From Nocardioides panaciterrulae (GTDB taxonomy: Bacteria; Actinomycetota; Actinomycetes; Propionibacteriales; Nocardioidaceae): 64,000 nucleotides of DNA. A model generated the notes under the pieces. It was not told the DNA's origin and made no database searches. It saw nothing but the letters and a program-made list of their open reading frames with translations. How positions within the stretch are numbered: the first letter of the stretch is position 1; each line of letters starts with the position of its first letter. The position numbers and the translations under genes are program-made. This document shows positions 30,696 to 38,794 of this stretch, in pieces. Location of the stretch: assembly GCF_013409645.1 (NCBI RefSeq), contig NZ_JACCBG010000001.1, positions 4,152,001 to 4,216,000 on the forward strand. The letters run 5' to 3'.

Positions 30696-32102
30696 TCAGG
30701 GTCGCCGCCCGACCACCCGCGTTCGGATGGTCAGCCACGAGACCAGCCCGCCGAGGGCGAGCAGCCCGGCGCAGGCGAGGATCGCCGAGCGGTACGCCGG
30801 GTCGAGGGTCAGCGGGTCGGCGTACTCGCTGCCCGAGAGGCCCACCGCGACCGGGAGCGCGGCCACCGCGAGCAGCGAACCGGTGCGCGCCACGGCGTTG
30901 TTGACCCCGCTGGCGATGCCGGCGTGCTCCGCGGGCGCCGCGGCCAGCACCGTCGCGGTCAGCGGCGCCACCATCAGCGCCAGCCCCAGCCCGAAGACCG
31001 TGAGGCCCGGCAGCACGTCGGTCGTGTAGCGCACCTCGGGTCCGACCCGGAGCAGCAGCAGGCTCCCCGCAGCCATCACCAGCGGGCCGAGCGTGAGGGG
31101 GATCCGCGGCCCGGTGCGGGCCGCGAGCCGGCCGCCGCGGGCGGCCAGCAGCAGCATGCACACGGTGATCGGGAGCGTGGACAGCCCGGCGGCCAGGGGG
31201 CCGTAGCCGCCGACCACCTGCAGCTGCAGCACGAGGAAGAACAGCAGCGCGCCGAGCGCGGCGTAGGCCAGCACCGTCAGCCCGTTCGCGGCACTGAAGG
31301 TGCGGTCGGCGAAGATGCCCAGCGCCAGCATCGGGTGGTCGCTGGTCCGCTCGCGCAGGACGAACCCGGCCGCGGCGAGGACCGCCAGCGCCACCGCCCA
31401 CGCCATCCCCGGATCACCCCACTGGACCAGCGCGTAGGTCGCGCCCCCGAGCGCCAGCGTGGCGAGCACCGCCCCGGGGACGTCGAACCGGTCCGGCGCG
31501 CCGGGGTCCCGGGTCTCCGGGACGTGCCGGCGGGCGACGACGACGGTGACCACCGCCACGGGCAGGTTGACCAGGAAGATCCACCGCCACGAGGCGAGCT
31601 GGACCAGCCCGCCGCCCACCAGCGGGCCGAGCGCGGCCGCGATGCTGCCGAGCCCCGACCACGAGCCGATCGCCTCGGCGCGGTCCTCGGCGTCGAACGC
31701 GCCCTGGATCATCGCCAGGCTGCCCGGCGTCAGCAGCGCCGCCCCGGCCCCCTGCACGATCCTGGCCACGACCAGCGCCCCGGGGGTCGGCGCCAGGCCG
31801 CAAGCCAGGGAGGCGAGCGCGAACCACACCGTGCCGATCACGAAGACGCGGCGCCGGCCGAACCGGTCCCCCAGCGACCCGCCGAGCAGGATCAGGCTCG
31901 CGAGCGCGAGCAGGTAGCCGTCGGTGATCCACTGCAGCTGCGCGAGGCTCGCGCCGAGGTCCCGGCCGACCGTGCGCAGCGCGACGTTGACCACCGTGCC
32001 GTCCAGCAGCACCATGCCCGAGCCCAGCACCGCGGCGGCGACCACGTAGCGACCGGCGGGGGTGCCGGCCCGCACCGGTGCGGGGTGGTCGGCGGGCGTC
32101 AC
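30696..32102 (-). CDS. MFS drug/metabolite exporter (DHA2, 14-span type)
   Basis: A 468-residue transporter with 13-14 hydrophobic spans. GSGMVLLDGTVVNVALRTVGRDLGASLAQLQWITDGYLLALASLILLGGSLGDRFGRRRVFVIG carries the DHA2 motif D1 (LDxTVVNVAL) and motif A (GxLaDrxGRkrv). The middle part holds GPLVGGGLVQLASWRWIFLVNLPV (motif C). It probably exports a hydrophobic compound with a proton gradient. It lies 55 bp after a TetR gene on the same strand, the common regulator/pump arrangement. Start GTG at 32102. Substrate unknown. Confidence 0.9.
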   Translation of the reverse strand: MTPADHPAPVRAGTPAGRYVVAAAVLGSGMVLLDGTVVNVALRTVGRDLGASLAQLQWITDGYLLALASLILLGGSLGDRFGRRRVFVIGTVWFALASLACGLAPTPGALVVARIVQGAGAALLTPGSLAMIQGAFDAEDRAEAIGSWSGLGSIAAALGPLVGGGLVQLASWRWIFLVNLPVAVVTVVVARRHVPETRDPGAPDRFDVPGAVLATLALGGATYALVQWGDPGMAWAVALAVLAAAGFVLRERTSDHPMLALGIFADRTFSAANGLTVLAYAALGALLFFLVLQLQVVGGYGPLAAGLSTLPITVCMLLLAARGGRLAARTGPRIPLTLGPLVMAAGSLLLLRVGPEVRYTTDVLPGLTVFGLGLALMVAPLTATVLAAAPAEHAGIASGVNNAVARTGSLLAVAALPVAVGLSGSEYADPLTLDPAYRSAILACAGLLALGGLVSWLTIRTRVVGRRP

Positions 32103-32157
32103 GGGCCCAGTCTGCTCCCGAGTCGGGCGGGCGGCGTCCGGGAGCGGTACGGCGGTC

Positions 32158-32754
32158 TCAGCGCAGCACCCGGGCCGCGATCCAGGCGATGTCGTCGGCG
32201 GTCCGTCCGGGCGGACCGGAGGGCTGCATCACGTGGCTGAGCACCACGCGCACGACCATGTCGATCGCGGCCTCGAGGTGCGCCTCGTCGAGGTCGAGCC
32301 GGTACGCCGCGATCCGCTGCCCGATCACCAGCTTGGCCGCCGCGAGCAGCGACTCGGCGTGCGTGGTGAGCAGCGGCAGCAGCTCGGTGTCCGCGCCATG
32401 GGTGGCGGAGACGACCGCGTGCAGCAGCCGGTTGTCCTGGGCCAGCTCGAGCACCCCGCGGGCGGCGGCCCGGATCGCCTCGACCAGGTCCCCGGGACCG
32501 TGCTCCGGGCGCGCGTCGAACGCCTCCGTCACCACCCCGAGGAACCGGTCCAGCTCGTGCAGGATCATCGCCTCGGCCAGCCCGGCCTTGGTGCCGACCT
32601 CGTTGTAGACGGTCTGCCGGCTCACGCCGACCCGCTCCGCCACGGTCCCCATCGTGACCCGCGCCCACCCGAGCTCCAGGGTCAGCGCCACACCGACGTC
32701 GACGACGCGCTCGCGCATGGTCGGGACGGAGGCGTGCGCGGCGGCGGTGGTCAC
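32158..32754 (-). CDS. TetR-family regulator of the adjacent exporter
   Basis: A 198-residue TetR protein: MRERVVDVGVALTLELGWARVTMGTVAERVGVSRQTVYNEVGTKAGLAEAM is a complete HTH domain. The C-terminal ligand region ends in DDIAWIAARVLR. Start GTG at 32754 or ATG at 32718; the latter begins at the conserved HTH. Same strand as, and upstream of, the DHA2 exporter, which it probably represses. Ligand unknown. Confidence 0.85.
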   Translation of the reverse strand: MTTAAAHASVPTMRERVVDVGVALTLELGWARVTMGTVAERVGVSRQTVYNEVGTKAGLAEAMILHELDRFLGVVTEAFDARPEHGPGDLVEAIRAAARGVLELAQDNRLLHAVVSATHGADTELLPLLTTHAESLLAAAKLVIGQRIAAYRLDLDEAHLEAAIDMVVRVVLSHVMQPSGPPGRTADDIAWIAARVLR

Positions 32755-32883
32755 GCCCCCAGTCTAGGAAGGCCGGTACGCCGGGTCGGGTCCCGAGCCC
32801 GCGGGGCGTTCGTCCCTGCCCTCGGGCGGCGGGGGCGGCCGAGAGTGGGGAGCACCAGCCGACGACTCCCCGGAGGAACACAC

Positions 32884-33513
32884 ATGAAGCCTCGACTGAC
32901 GGCCGCCGCGGCGGCCCTGCTGCTCACCGGCACCGCGCTCGCCACCCCGGGGCCGGCGCAGGCCGCGGCACGTCCCGGCGCCGGCGACCGCAGCCTCGCG
33001 ACGGTGCTCGCCGCCGACGGCCACCACTTCGACAAGAATCCGCACGACTTCGACGTGCTCGACAAGCTGGTGACCCGGGTCCTGACCCGCAAACCGGACA
33101 GTCGGCTGGCGATCCTCACCGACGGCTCGCGACGCCTCACCGCGTTCCTGCCCACCGACGGGGCGATGCGGCGCACGATCTCCGACATCAACGACCGCCA
33201 CTACGGCTCGGAGCGGCAGGTCTTCCGCGGGATCTGGAGCACCGCAGGCCTGAGGGGCACCGAGCGGGTCCTGCTCTACCACCTGGTCCGCGGTGCGACC
33301 CTCACCTACGCGCAGGCCCGGAAGGCGGCGCCGACCAGCCTGCGGACCATGCAGGGGGGGTCCGTGGACGTCCGGAAGCGGCACGGCCGGCTGCTGCTCC
33401 ACGACCACAACCCGGCCTCGCCGAACGCGCGGGTGATCCCCGCCCTGCGGGACATCAACGCGGGCAACCGGCAGATCGCGCACGGGATCAGCTGGGTGAT
33501 CAGTCCTGACTGA
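32884..33513 (+). CDS. Secreted fasciclin-domain-like protein
   Basis: A 209-residue exported protein. MKPRLTAAAAALLLTGTALATPGPAQA is a Sec signal peptide (AQA cleavage). Then DFDVLDKLVTRVLTRKPDSRLAILTDGSRRLTAFLPTDGAMRR, LLYHLVRGATLTYAQARKA and GSVDVRKRHGRLLLHDHNPASPNARVIPALRDINAGNRQIAHGISWVISP line up with the FAS1 core (AxxPTDxAF and the H2/Ser-His region) used for adhesion; the conserved IHVIDxVL end is replaced by AHGISWVISP. Extracellular or wall-associated; partner unknown. GGAGGAACACAC gives a strong Shine-Dalgarno sequence before the ATG. Confidence 0.82.
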   Translation: MKPRLTAAAAALLLTGTALATPGPAQAAARPGAGDRSLATVLAADGHHFDKNPHDFDVLDKLVTRVLTRKPDSRLAILTDGSRRLTAFLPTDGAMRRTISDINDRHYGSERQVFRGIWSTAGLRGTERVLLYHLVRGATLTYAQARKAAPTSLRTMQGGSVDVRKRHGRLLLHDHNPASPNARVIPALRDINAGNRQIAHGISWVISPD

Positions 33514-33536
33514 GGGCGCCCGGTCGGCACGGCGCG

Positions 33537-34970
33537 TCAGGCGGCGCCCACCTCGCGCTCGAGCGGCACGAAGTCGACCTTCTCCCGCACCCCGCAGTCG
33601 GGGCAGCACCAGGTGTCGGGGATGTCGGCCCAGGCGGTGCCGGCCGCGAAGCCCTCGTGCTCGTCGCCGGCGGCCACGTCGTACACGTAGTCGCAGCTCG
33701 GGCAGCGGGCCGCGAGCACCTCCGCGACCGCCCCGGGGGTGGCGTCGGGGTGCTCATCGGCGGCCACCGGGACCGGAGGCGGGTAGGCCGCGAGGAGCCG
33801 CTCGCGCCGGTGCGGGCTGAGGTTGGCCCGGCTCAGGTCGCCGTCGAAATGGGCCAGCACCCGCGGGTCCATCACGCGTCGCCAGAGCGGCGGCACGATC
33901 GCGAGCACGATCATCCCGGCGTACCCCGTCGGCAGCACCGGGCTCTCCTCGAAGTCGCGCAGCGTCTGGTAGCGCCGGGTCGGGTTCGCGTGGTGGTCGC
34001 TGTGCCGCTGGAGGTGGTAGAGCAGCACGTTGGTGGCGATGTTGTTGGAGTTCCACGAGTGCGAGGGATCGACCCGCTCGTAGCGCCGCCGCTCGCCGAC
34101 GCCGACCTTCTGCCGGAGCATCCCGTAGTGCTCCATGTAGTTGACGACCTCGAGCAGCGAGAAGCCGACGACCGCCTGGACCACGAGGTAGGGCAGGATC
34201 CCGACGCCGAGCCACGCGACCAGCGCGCCCCAGAGCACCGCCGACATCAGCCAGGCGTTGAGCACATCGTTGCCGAGACGGAACGGGTGCTGCTTGCGGC
34301 GGGCGTAGCGGCGCTTCTCCAGCCGCCACGAGCTCTTCAGCGAGCCGAGCACCGTGCGCGGCCAGAACCGGTAGAAGCTCTCGCCCATCCTGCTGCTGGC
34401 CGGGTCCTCCGGCGTCGCCACCCGGACGTGGTGACCGCGGTTGTGCTCGATGTAGAAGTGGCCGTAGAAGCTCTGGGCGAGCGCGATCTTCGACAGCCAG
34501 CGCTCGTGGCTCTCCTTCTTGTGGCCGAGCTCGTGGGCGGTGTTGATGCCGATCCCGCCGATGCAGCCGATCGAGACCGCCAGCCCCACCTTGTCCCACA
34601 TCGCGAGGCCGCTCGCACCGGCCGGGCCGCCGGAGATGAGCCACATCGCCCCCACGAACCCGGCGTACTGGATCGGCAGGAAGAGGTAGGTGATCCACCG
34701 GTAGTAGCGGTCCTTCTCCAGCGCCTCGATGACGTCGTCGGGCGGGTTCGAGCGGTCCAGCCCCGCCACCAGGTCGATCGCGGGGACCACGACCAGGATC
34801 ACGATCGGGCCGATCCAGAACCACACCCCCCAGCCGGTCAGCGACCACATCCCCCAGCCGACGAAGGCCAGGGAGGGCACCACCAGGCCGATCAGCCAGA
34901 GGTAGCGCTTCTTGTCCGTCCACTGCGCGGTCGAGCCGGCGGGCACGGTGCTCTTGGTGGCGGGGATCAT
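33537..34970 (-). CDS. alkB: Alkane 1-monooxygenase with C-terminal rubredoxin domain
   Basis: A 477-residue membrane di-iron hydroxylase that oxidises the terminal methyl of n-alkanes. Six hydrophobic spans and the four His boxes are present: HELGHKKESHER (near residue 147), EHNRGHHVRVATPEDPASSRMGE (near 175), NYMEHYGMLRQ and LQRHSDHHANPTRRYQTLR (near 323), with the hallmark SWNSNN. Residues about 428-463 form a rubredoxin: CPSCDYVYD and CCPDCG, the two CxxC iron-binding knuckles that feed electrons. Natural AlkB-rubredoxin fusions are known in actinomycetes such as Nocardioides and Prauserella. A rubredoxin reductase is not next to it. Start ATG at 34970, before MIPATKSTVPAG. Confidence 0.94.
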   Translation of the reverse strand: MIPATKSTVPAGSTAQWTDKKRYLWLIGLVVPSLAFVGWGMWSLTGWGVWFWIGPIVILVVVPAIDLVAGLDRSNPPDDVIEALEKDRYYRWITYLFLPIQYAGFVGAMWLISGGPAGASGLAMWDKVGLAVSIGCIGGIGINTAHELGHKKESHERWLSKIALAQSFYGHFYIEHNRGHHVRVATPEDPASSRMGESFYRFWPRTVLGSLKSSWRLEKRRYARRKQHPFRLGNDVLNAWLMSAVLWGALVAWLGVGILPYLVVQAVVGFSLLEVVNYMEHYGMLRQKVGVGERRRYERVDPSHSWNSNNIATNVLLYHLQRHSDHHANPTRRYQTLRDFEESPVLPTGYAGMIVLAIVPPLWRRVMDPRVLAHFDGDLSRANLSPHRRERLLAAYPPPVPVAADEHPDATPGAVAEVLAARCPSCDYVYDVAAGDEHEGFAAGTAWADIPDTWCCPDCGVREKVDFVPLEREVGAA

Positions 34971-34996
34971 CGGGTCGCCTTCCTGCCGAGAGGTTT

Positions 34997-35049
34997 ACAG
35001 AACCATAGAATCTGTCAACCTCCTTGACAAGGGGTGATCGGTTGTCAAG
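34997..35049 (-). promoter_or_regulatory. Palindromes upstream of alkB
   Basis: ACAGAACCATAGAATCTGT (34997-35015; arms ACAGA/TCTGT) lies 27 bp before the alkB start. CTTGACAA (35023-35030) and TTGTCAAG (35042-35049) are a perfect 8-bp inverted repeat just beyond, and both arms contain TTGACA-type hexamers. These are likely promoter/operator elements; an AlkR-like or TetR binder is not identified. The whole 300-bp gap (34971-35270) holds only these and the inverted repeat at 35148. Confidence 0.55.
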
Positions 35050-35147
35050 TACGGCGACCCGGCCCGCGCCCTCCCGCTCGGCTCGCCGCCCGGACCGGGT
35101 GCGGCCGGCCGCGCCGGGTCCTGCCGCGCCTCCTGGGGTCGGTCCTT

Positions 35148-35214
35148 CGTTCAATTGTTTGGAGATCGACCGGCCTACTAGCCAGTAACCCCCGGAAGTC
35201 CGAGCAATTGAACG
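35148..35214. repeat. Long-spaced perfect inverted repeat
   Basis: CGTTCAATTG (35148-35157) and CAATTGAACG (35205-35214) are perfect complements 47 bp apart; with a 2-bp bulge the match extends to GTCC/GGAC (13 bp). The arms are AT-rich against the surrounding sequence. It sits 57-120 bp before the polyphosphate glucokinase start. Confidence 0.7.
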
Positions 35215-35270
35215 GACACCCCGCGAGCGACCGAGTTGCCTTGGCCCGCACCCGGATGGATGTTGGACCC

Positions 35271-36032
35271 ATGACCACCAGCGACCTGCCCGTCGGCATC
35301 GACTTCGGCGGCACCGGCATCAAGGGCGCCCCGGTGGACCTGGTGGCCGGCGACTTCGCGGCGGAGCGGGTGCGGGTCCGCACGCCGCACCCCTCGACGC
35401 CGGCCGCGGTCGCTGCGGTGTTCAGCGACCTGCTGGCGCACTTCCCGGACACCCGGGGGCCGGTCGGGGTGACCGTGCCGGGCATCGTGCGGCACGGCGT
35501 GGTGCACTCCGCGGCGAACATCGACGACGCCTGGCTCGGCACCGACGCCGACCGGCTCTTCACCGACGCCACCGGCCGCGACGTGCACGTCGTCAACGAC
35601 GCCGACGCGGCCGGCCTGGCCGAGGTGCGATACGGCGCGGCCCGGGGCCGCTCGGGCCTGGTCATCCTCACCACGCTCGGGACCGGAATCGGCTCGGCGC
35701 TCGTGCACGACGGCGTGCTGGTGCCGAACTCCGAGCTGGGCCACCTCGAGATCGACGGCGTGGCCGCCGAGAAGCGGGCCGCCAACAGCGTCCGCGAGGC
35801 CGAGGACCTGTCCTGGGCGGACTGGGCCGGCCGGCTGTCGAAGTACTACCGGACCCTGGAGCGGCTGTTCTCCCCCGAGCTGTTCGTGGTCGGCGGCGGC
35901 GTGAGCAAGAGGGCCGAGGAGTTCCTCCCGCTGCTCGACCTCGACACCGAGATCGTTCCGGCGACCCTGCTCAACCGGGCCGGGGTGGTGGGCGCCGCCG
36001 TCTACGCCTCCGAAGCCGGGGCCGACGGCTGA
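35271..36032 (+). CDS. ppgK: Polyphosphate glucokinase (ROK family)
   Basis: A 253-residue kinase phosphorylating glucose with polyphosphate or ATP. Seen: GIDFGGTGIKGAPVDLVAG (N-terminal phosphate loop), VTVPGIVRHGVVHSAANIDDAWLGTD, VVNDADAAGLAEVRYGAARG, ILTTLGTGIGSALVHDGVLVPNSELGHLEIDG (sugar-binding ELGH) and FVVGGGVSKRAEEFLPLL. The length and the TLGTGIGSAL/ELGHLEIDG run are those of actinobacterial PPGK rather than ATP-only ROK kinases. The upstream frame is open to 35034 but has no homology; ATG at 35271 is right. The last codons overlap the MarR gene (antisense) and the 12-bp repeat array. Confidence 0.92.
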   Translation: MTTSDLPVGIDFGGTGIKGAPVDLVAGDFAAERVRVRTPHPSTPAAVAAVFSDLLAHFPDTRGPVGVTVPGIVRHGVVHSAANIDDAWLGTDADRLFTDATGRDVHVVNDADAAGLAEVRYGAARGRSGLVILTTLGTGIGSALVHDGVLVPNSELGHLEIDGVAAEKRAANSVREAEDLSWADWAGRLSKYYRTLERLFSPELFVVGGGVSKRAEEFLPLLDLDTEIVPATLLNRAGVVGAAVYASEAGADG

Positions 36033-36583
36033 GGCGACGGCTGAGGCGACGGCTGGGGCGACGGCTGAGGCGACGGCTGGGGCGACGGCTGTGGTGACGC
36101 GGAGGGCGCAGCCTCCGCCGCCGCGAACGCCTCGACCGCCCCGCGCAGGTAGCGCTCCACGACCGCGCGCTCCTCGGGCGTGAAGGACCGGTCCAGCCGG
36201 TCGAGCGCGACGAACATCGGCAGCAGGTGCGCGAGCACCTCCTCCCGGCCCGACGGGGTCACCTCGACGCTGGTCCGGCGCCGGTCCTGCGGGTGCGGGC
36301 GCCGCTCGACGTGCCCCCGCCCGACGAGCCGGTCGACCAGCCCGGTGGCGGCCGCGGTCGTCACGTCGAGCATCCGGGCGAGCTCGCCGGGGCCGGCCGG
36401 CGTGCCCATCAGGTGCTCCATCGCGACCAGGTCGGTCTCGGTCAGGCCGGCACGGCGGGCGATGGTGTGCCGCAGCCGCCCGCCGGCGGCGACCACCTCG
36501 CGCAGCGCGAGGAGGCTGCCGGTCTGCCGCCAGGACTCGACGTACTCGCCCGCCGGTCCCGCGGGCCGCTGCTCACCCGACAT
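36002..36583 (-). CDS. MarR-family regulator with a repetitive C-terminal tail
   Basis: A 193-residue regulator. The winged-helix core reads LTETDLVAMEHLMGTPAGPGELARMLDVTTAAATGLVDRLVGRGHVERRPHPQDRRRTSVEVTPSGREEV. After EAFAAAEAAPSA the protein continues as PSPQ repeats (about six) and ends ASEA; this tail is encoded by the 12-bp tandem array that also contains the ppgK stop, so it is probably dispensable. MarR is divergent from the MMPL gene and shares 63 bp of promoter with it, so it likely represses it. TTGATG and TCTACC (17 bp apart) fall in that gap. Ligand unknown. Confidence 0.85.
   Translation of the reverse strand: MSGEQRPAGPAGEYVESWRQTGSLLALREVVAAGGRLRHTIARRAGLTETDLVAMEHLMGTPAGPGELARMLDVTTAAATGLVDRLVGRGHVERRPHPQDRRRTSVEVTPSGREEVLAHLLPMFVALDRLDRSFTPEERAVVERYLRGAVEAFAAAEAAPSASPQPSPQPSPQPSPQPSPQPSPQPSAPASEA
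36024..36095. repeat. 12-bp tandem repeat, six copies
   Basis: Six units of GACGGCTGAGGC or GACGGCTGGGGC start at 36024, 36036, 36048, 36060, 36072 and 36084. The ppgK stop TGA is in unit one, and the antisense reading is the PSPQ tail of the MarR protein. The whole array is therefore coding on one strand and post-stop on the other. Confidence 0.85.
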
Positions 36584-36646
36584 TTTGTTTCACCCACTTG
36601 ATGTCTAATCTACTTAACAATCTACCCCGACCTCCAGGAGCGCCCC

Positions 36647-38785
36647 GTGACCACGACCCGGACGGCACCGGACCGCCGAGCCCGACCCTCACACCGGATC
36701 GCGGACCTGCTCACCGGCCGACGCACCGCCTGGGCGGTCGCACTGGTGCCGGTGCTGCTGGCCGTTGCCGTGATGGTCGGGGTCGGCGAGGGCGAGCGTA
36801 CGACGCGCAGCACCGACGGGCTGCCCGACGGCTACGACAGCACGGCCGGGACCGCCCTGCTCGACCGACTGCCGCGGGACACCACGACCACCGCGGTGGT
36901 GCTGTTCACCGCCGACGCCGGCGAGCTGACCCGCGACCAGCTGGCCCGGCTGCAGGACGCCGCGGCCGAGCTGGGCCGGACCGGGACGAGCCCGACCGGG
37001 GCTGTGCCGACCCAGTCCGGCCCGACCCAGTCCGGCCCGACCGGGGCCGGGCCGGACCAGAGCGGCCCGGACCAGGGCGGGCCGGGGCTGCTGCCCTCCC
37101 AGGACGGCACCGCCGCCCTCACGGTCGTGGCGCTCCCGTCCGGCTCGGCGACCGAGGTGGCCGACGAGGTCGGTCACCTGCGCACCGAGGCCGACCGGCT
37201 CGCCCCCGACGGGGTGACCGCCCAGGTGACCGGTCCCGCCGCGGTCCAGGCCGACCTCGCGGCGGTCTTCGACGGCGCCAACACCCGGCTGCTGCTCGTC
37301 ACCGCGCTGGTGGTGGCGGTGCTGCTCGTGGTGACCTACCGCAGCCCGGTGCTGTGGCTGGTGCCGCTGCTGGTGGTCGGCATCGCCGACCGGTTCGCCT
37401 CGGTGGCCGCGACCCAGCTGATGGCGGCCCTCGACGTGGCCTGGGACGGCTCGACCACCGGGATCTTGTCGGTGCTGGTCTTCGGCGCCGGCACCGACTA
37501 CGCGCTGCTGCTGATCTCCCGCTACCGCGACGAGCTGCGCCGCCAGGAGTCCCGGCACGCCGCGATGGCCACCGCGCTGCGGCGTACCTCCGAGGCGGTG
37601 CTGGCCAGTGCCACGACCGTGGTGCTGGGCCTGCTCACGCTGCTGCTGTCGGTCTTCCCCACCACCCGCGGGCTGGGCCTGGCCTGCGCGGTCGGCGTCG
37701 TGGTGGCCGCGGCGTTCGCCCTGGTCGTGCTGCCGGCGACGCTGGTCGTCTGCGGCCGCTGGGTGTTCTGGCCCAAGGTGCCCCACCTGGGCGAACAGGT
37801 GACCAGCGAGTCCGGGACGGTCTTCCACCGGGTCGGCGAGCGGGTCGCCCGGCGGCCCGGCGTCGTGGTGGCCGGCACGCTGGTCCTGCTCGCGGTGCTG
37901 GCCACCGGCCTGGGCTCGATCCGGCTGGGCCTGGACCAGGCCGACCAGTTCCTCGACCGGCCGGAGTCGATCGCCGCCTCCGAGCGGCTCGCCCAGTCCT
38001 TCCCCGCCGGGCTGGCCGACCCGACGACGGTCGTCACCACCGACGACGGCCGGCAGGTGCTGGACACCGTCCGCAGCACCGACGGGGTGACCTCCGCCCG
38101 GATCTCGGGGTCGGGAGCCGGGATCACGGTGGTGGACGCGGTGCTCTCCACCGACGACGAGACCGGCACCCTGCACCGGTTGCGCAGCGCCCTGGCGTCG
38201 TACGACGACACCCACGTCACCGGCCCCCGCGCGCAGGCCCTGGACGCGCGCGACGCCTCCGGCCGGGACCGGCTGCTGATCCTGCCGCTGATCCTGGTCC
38301 TGGTCCTCGTCGGGCTCGCGCTGCTGCTCCGCGCGGTCGTGGCCCCGGTGCTGCTGGTGCTGACCGTGGTGGCGACCTACGTCGCCGCGCTGGGTGCGTC
38401 CTGGTGGCTGTTCACCGGGCCGCTGGGCTTCGACGCCCTGGACAGCAGCGTGCCGCTGCTCGCGTTCTTGTTCCTGGTCGCGCTCGGCGTGGACTACAAC
38501 ATCTTCCTGGTCACCCGGGCCCGCGAGGAGGCCGCCGAGGCGGGGTCGCGCGGGGGCATGCTGCGGTCGCTGTCGGCCACCGGCGGGGTGATCACCAGCG
38601 CCGGCATCCTGCTCGCCGCGGTCTTCGCGGTGCTGGGCGTGCTGCCGCTGGTGGTGCTGGCCCAGCTCGGCACGATCATCTGCCTCGGCGTGCTGCTGGA
38701 CACGCTGGTGGTCCGCACGCTGCTGGTGCCCGCGCTGGCGCTGGTGCTCGGCGACCGGTTCTGGTGGCCGCGCCGGCCCGCGTGA
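36647..38785 (+). CDS. MMPL-family (RND-type) membrane transporter
   Basis: A 712-residue transporter of the MMPL/RND superfamily with about 12 spans in two halves. Each half has one span, a large extracytoplasmic loop and a bundle of five; the second-bundle motifs VFGAGTDYALLLISRYRDELRR and FLVALGVDYNIFLVTRAREE carry the conserved GxDYxxxxxxR proton-relay region. In place of the usual smooth N-terminal loop there is a Gly/Pro/Ser-rich insertion (PTQSGPTQSGPTGAGPDQSG) near residue 110-145. It probably exports lipids or hydrophobic molecules, powered by protons. Start GTG 36647. Divergent from a MarR gene, its likely regulator. Confidence 0.88.
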   Translation: MTTTRTAPDRRARPSHRIADLLTGRRTAWAVALVPVLLAVAVMVGVGEGERTTRSTDGLPDGYDSTAGTALLDRLPRDTTTTAVVLFTADAGELTRDQLARLQDAAAELGRTGTSPTGAVPTQSGPTQSGPTGAGPDQSGPDQGGPGLLPSQDGTAALTVVALPSGSATEVADEVGHLRTEADRLAPDGVTAQVTGPAAVQADLAAVFDGANTRLLLVTALVVAVLLVVTYRSPVLWLVPLLVVGIADRFASVAATQLMAALDVAWDGSTTGILSVLVFGAGTDYALLLISRYRDELRRQESRHAAMATALRRTSEAVLASATTVVLGLLTLLLSVFPTTRGLGLACAVGVVVAAAFALVVLPATLVVCGRWVFWPKVPHLGEQVTSESGTVFHRVGERVARRPGVVVAGTLVLLAVLATGLGSIRLGLDQADQFLDRPESIAASERLAQSFPAGLADPTTVVTTDDGRQVLDTVRSTDGVTSARISGSGAGITVVDAVLSTDDETGTLHRLRSALASYDDTHVTGPRAQALDARDASGRDRLLILPLILVLVLVGLALLLRAVVAPVLLVLTVVATYVAALGASWWLFTGPLGFDALDSSVPLLAFLFLVALGVDYNIFLVTRAREEAAEAGSRGGMLRSLSATGGVITSAGILLAAVFAVLGVLPLVVLAQLGTIICLGVLLDTLVVRTLLVPALALVLGDRFWWPRRPA

Positions 38786-38794
38786 GCGGGAGGC

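Noticed and set aside
36024..36095. Tandem array considered as a CRISPR
   Set aside because: Units of 12 bp are directly adjacent without unique spacers; it is a minisatellite.
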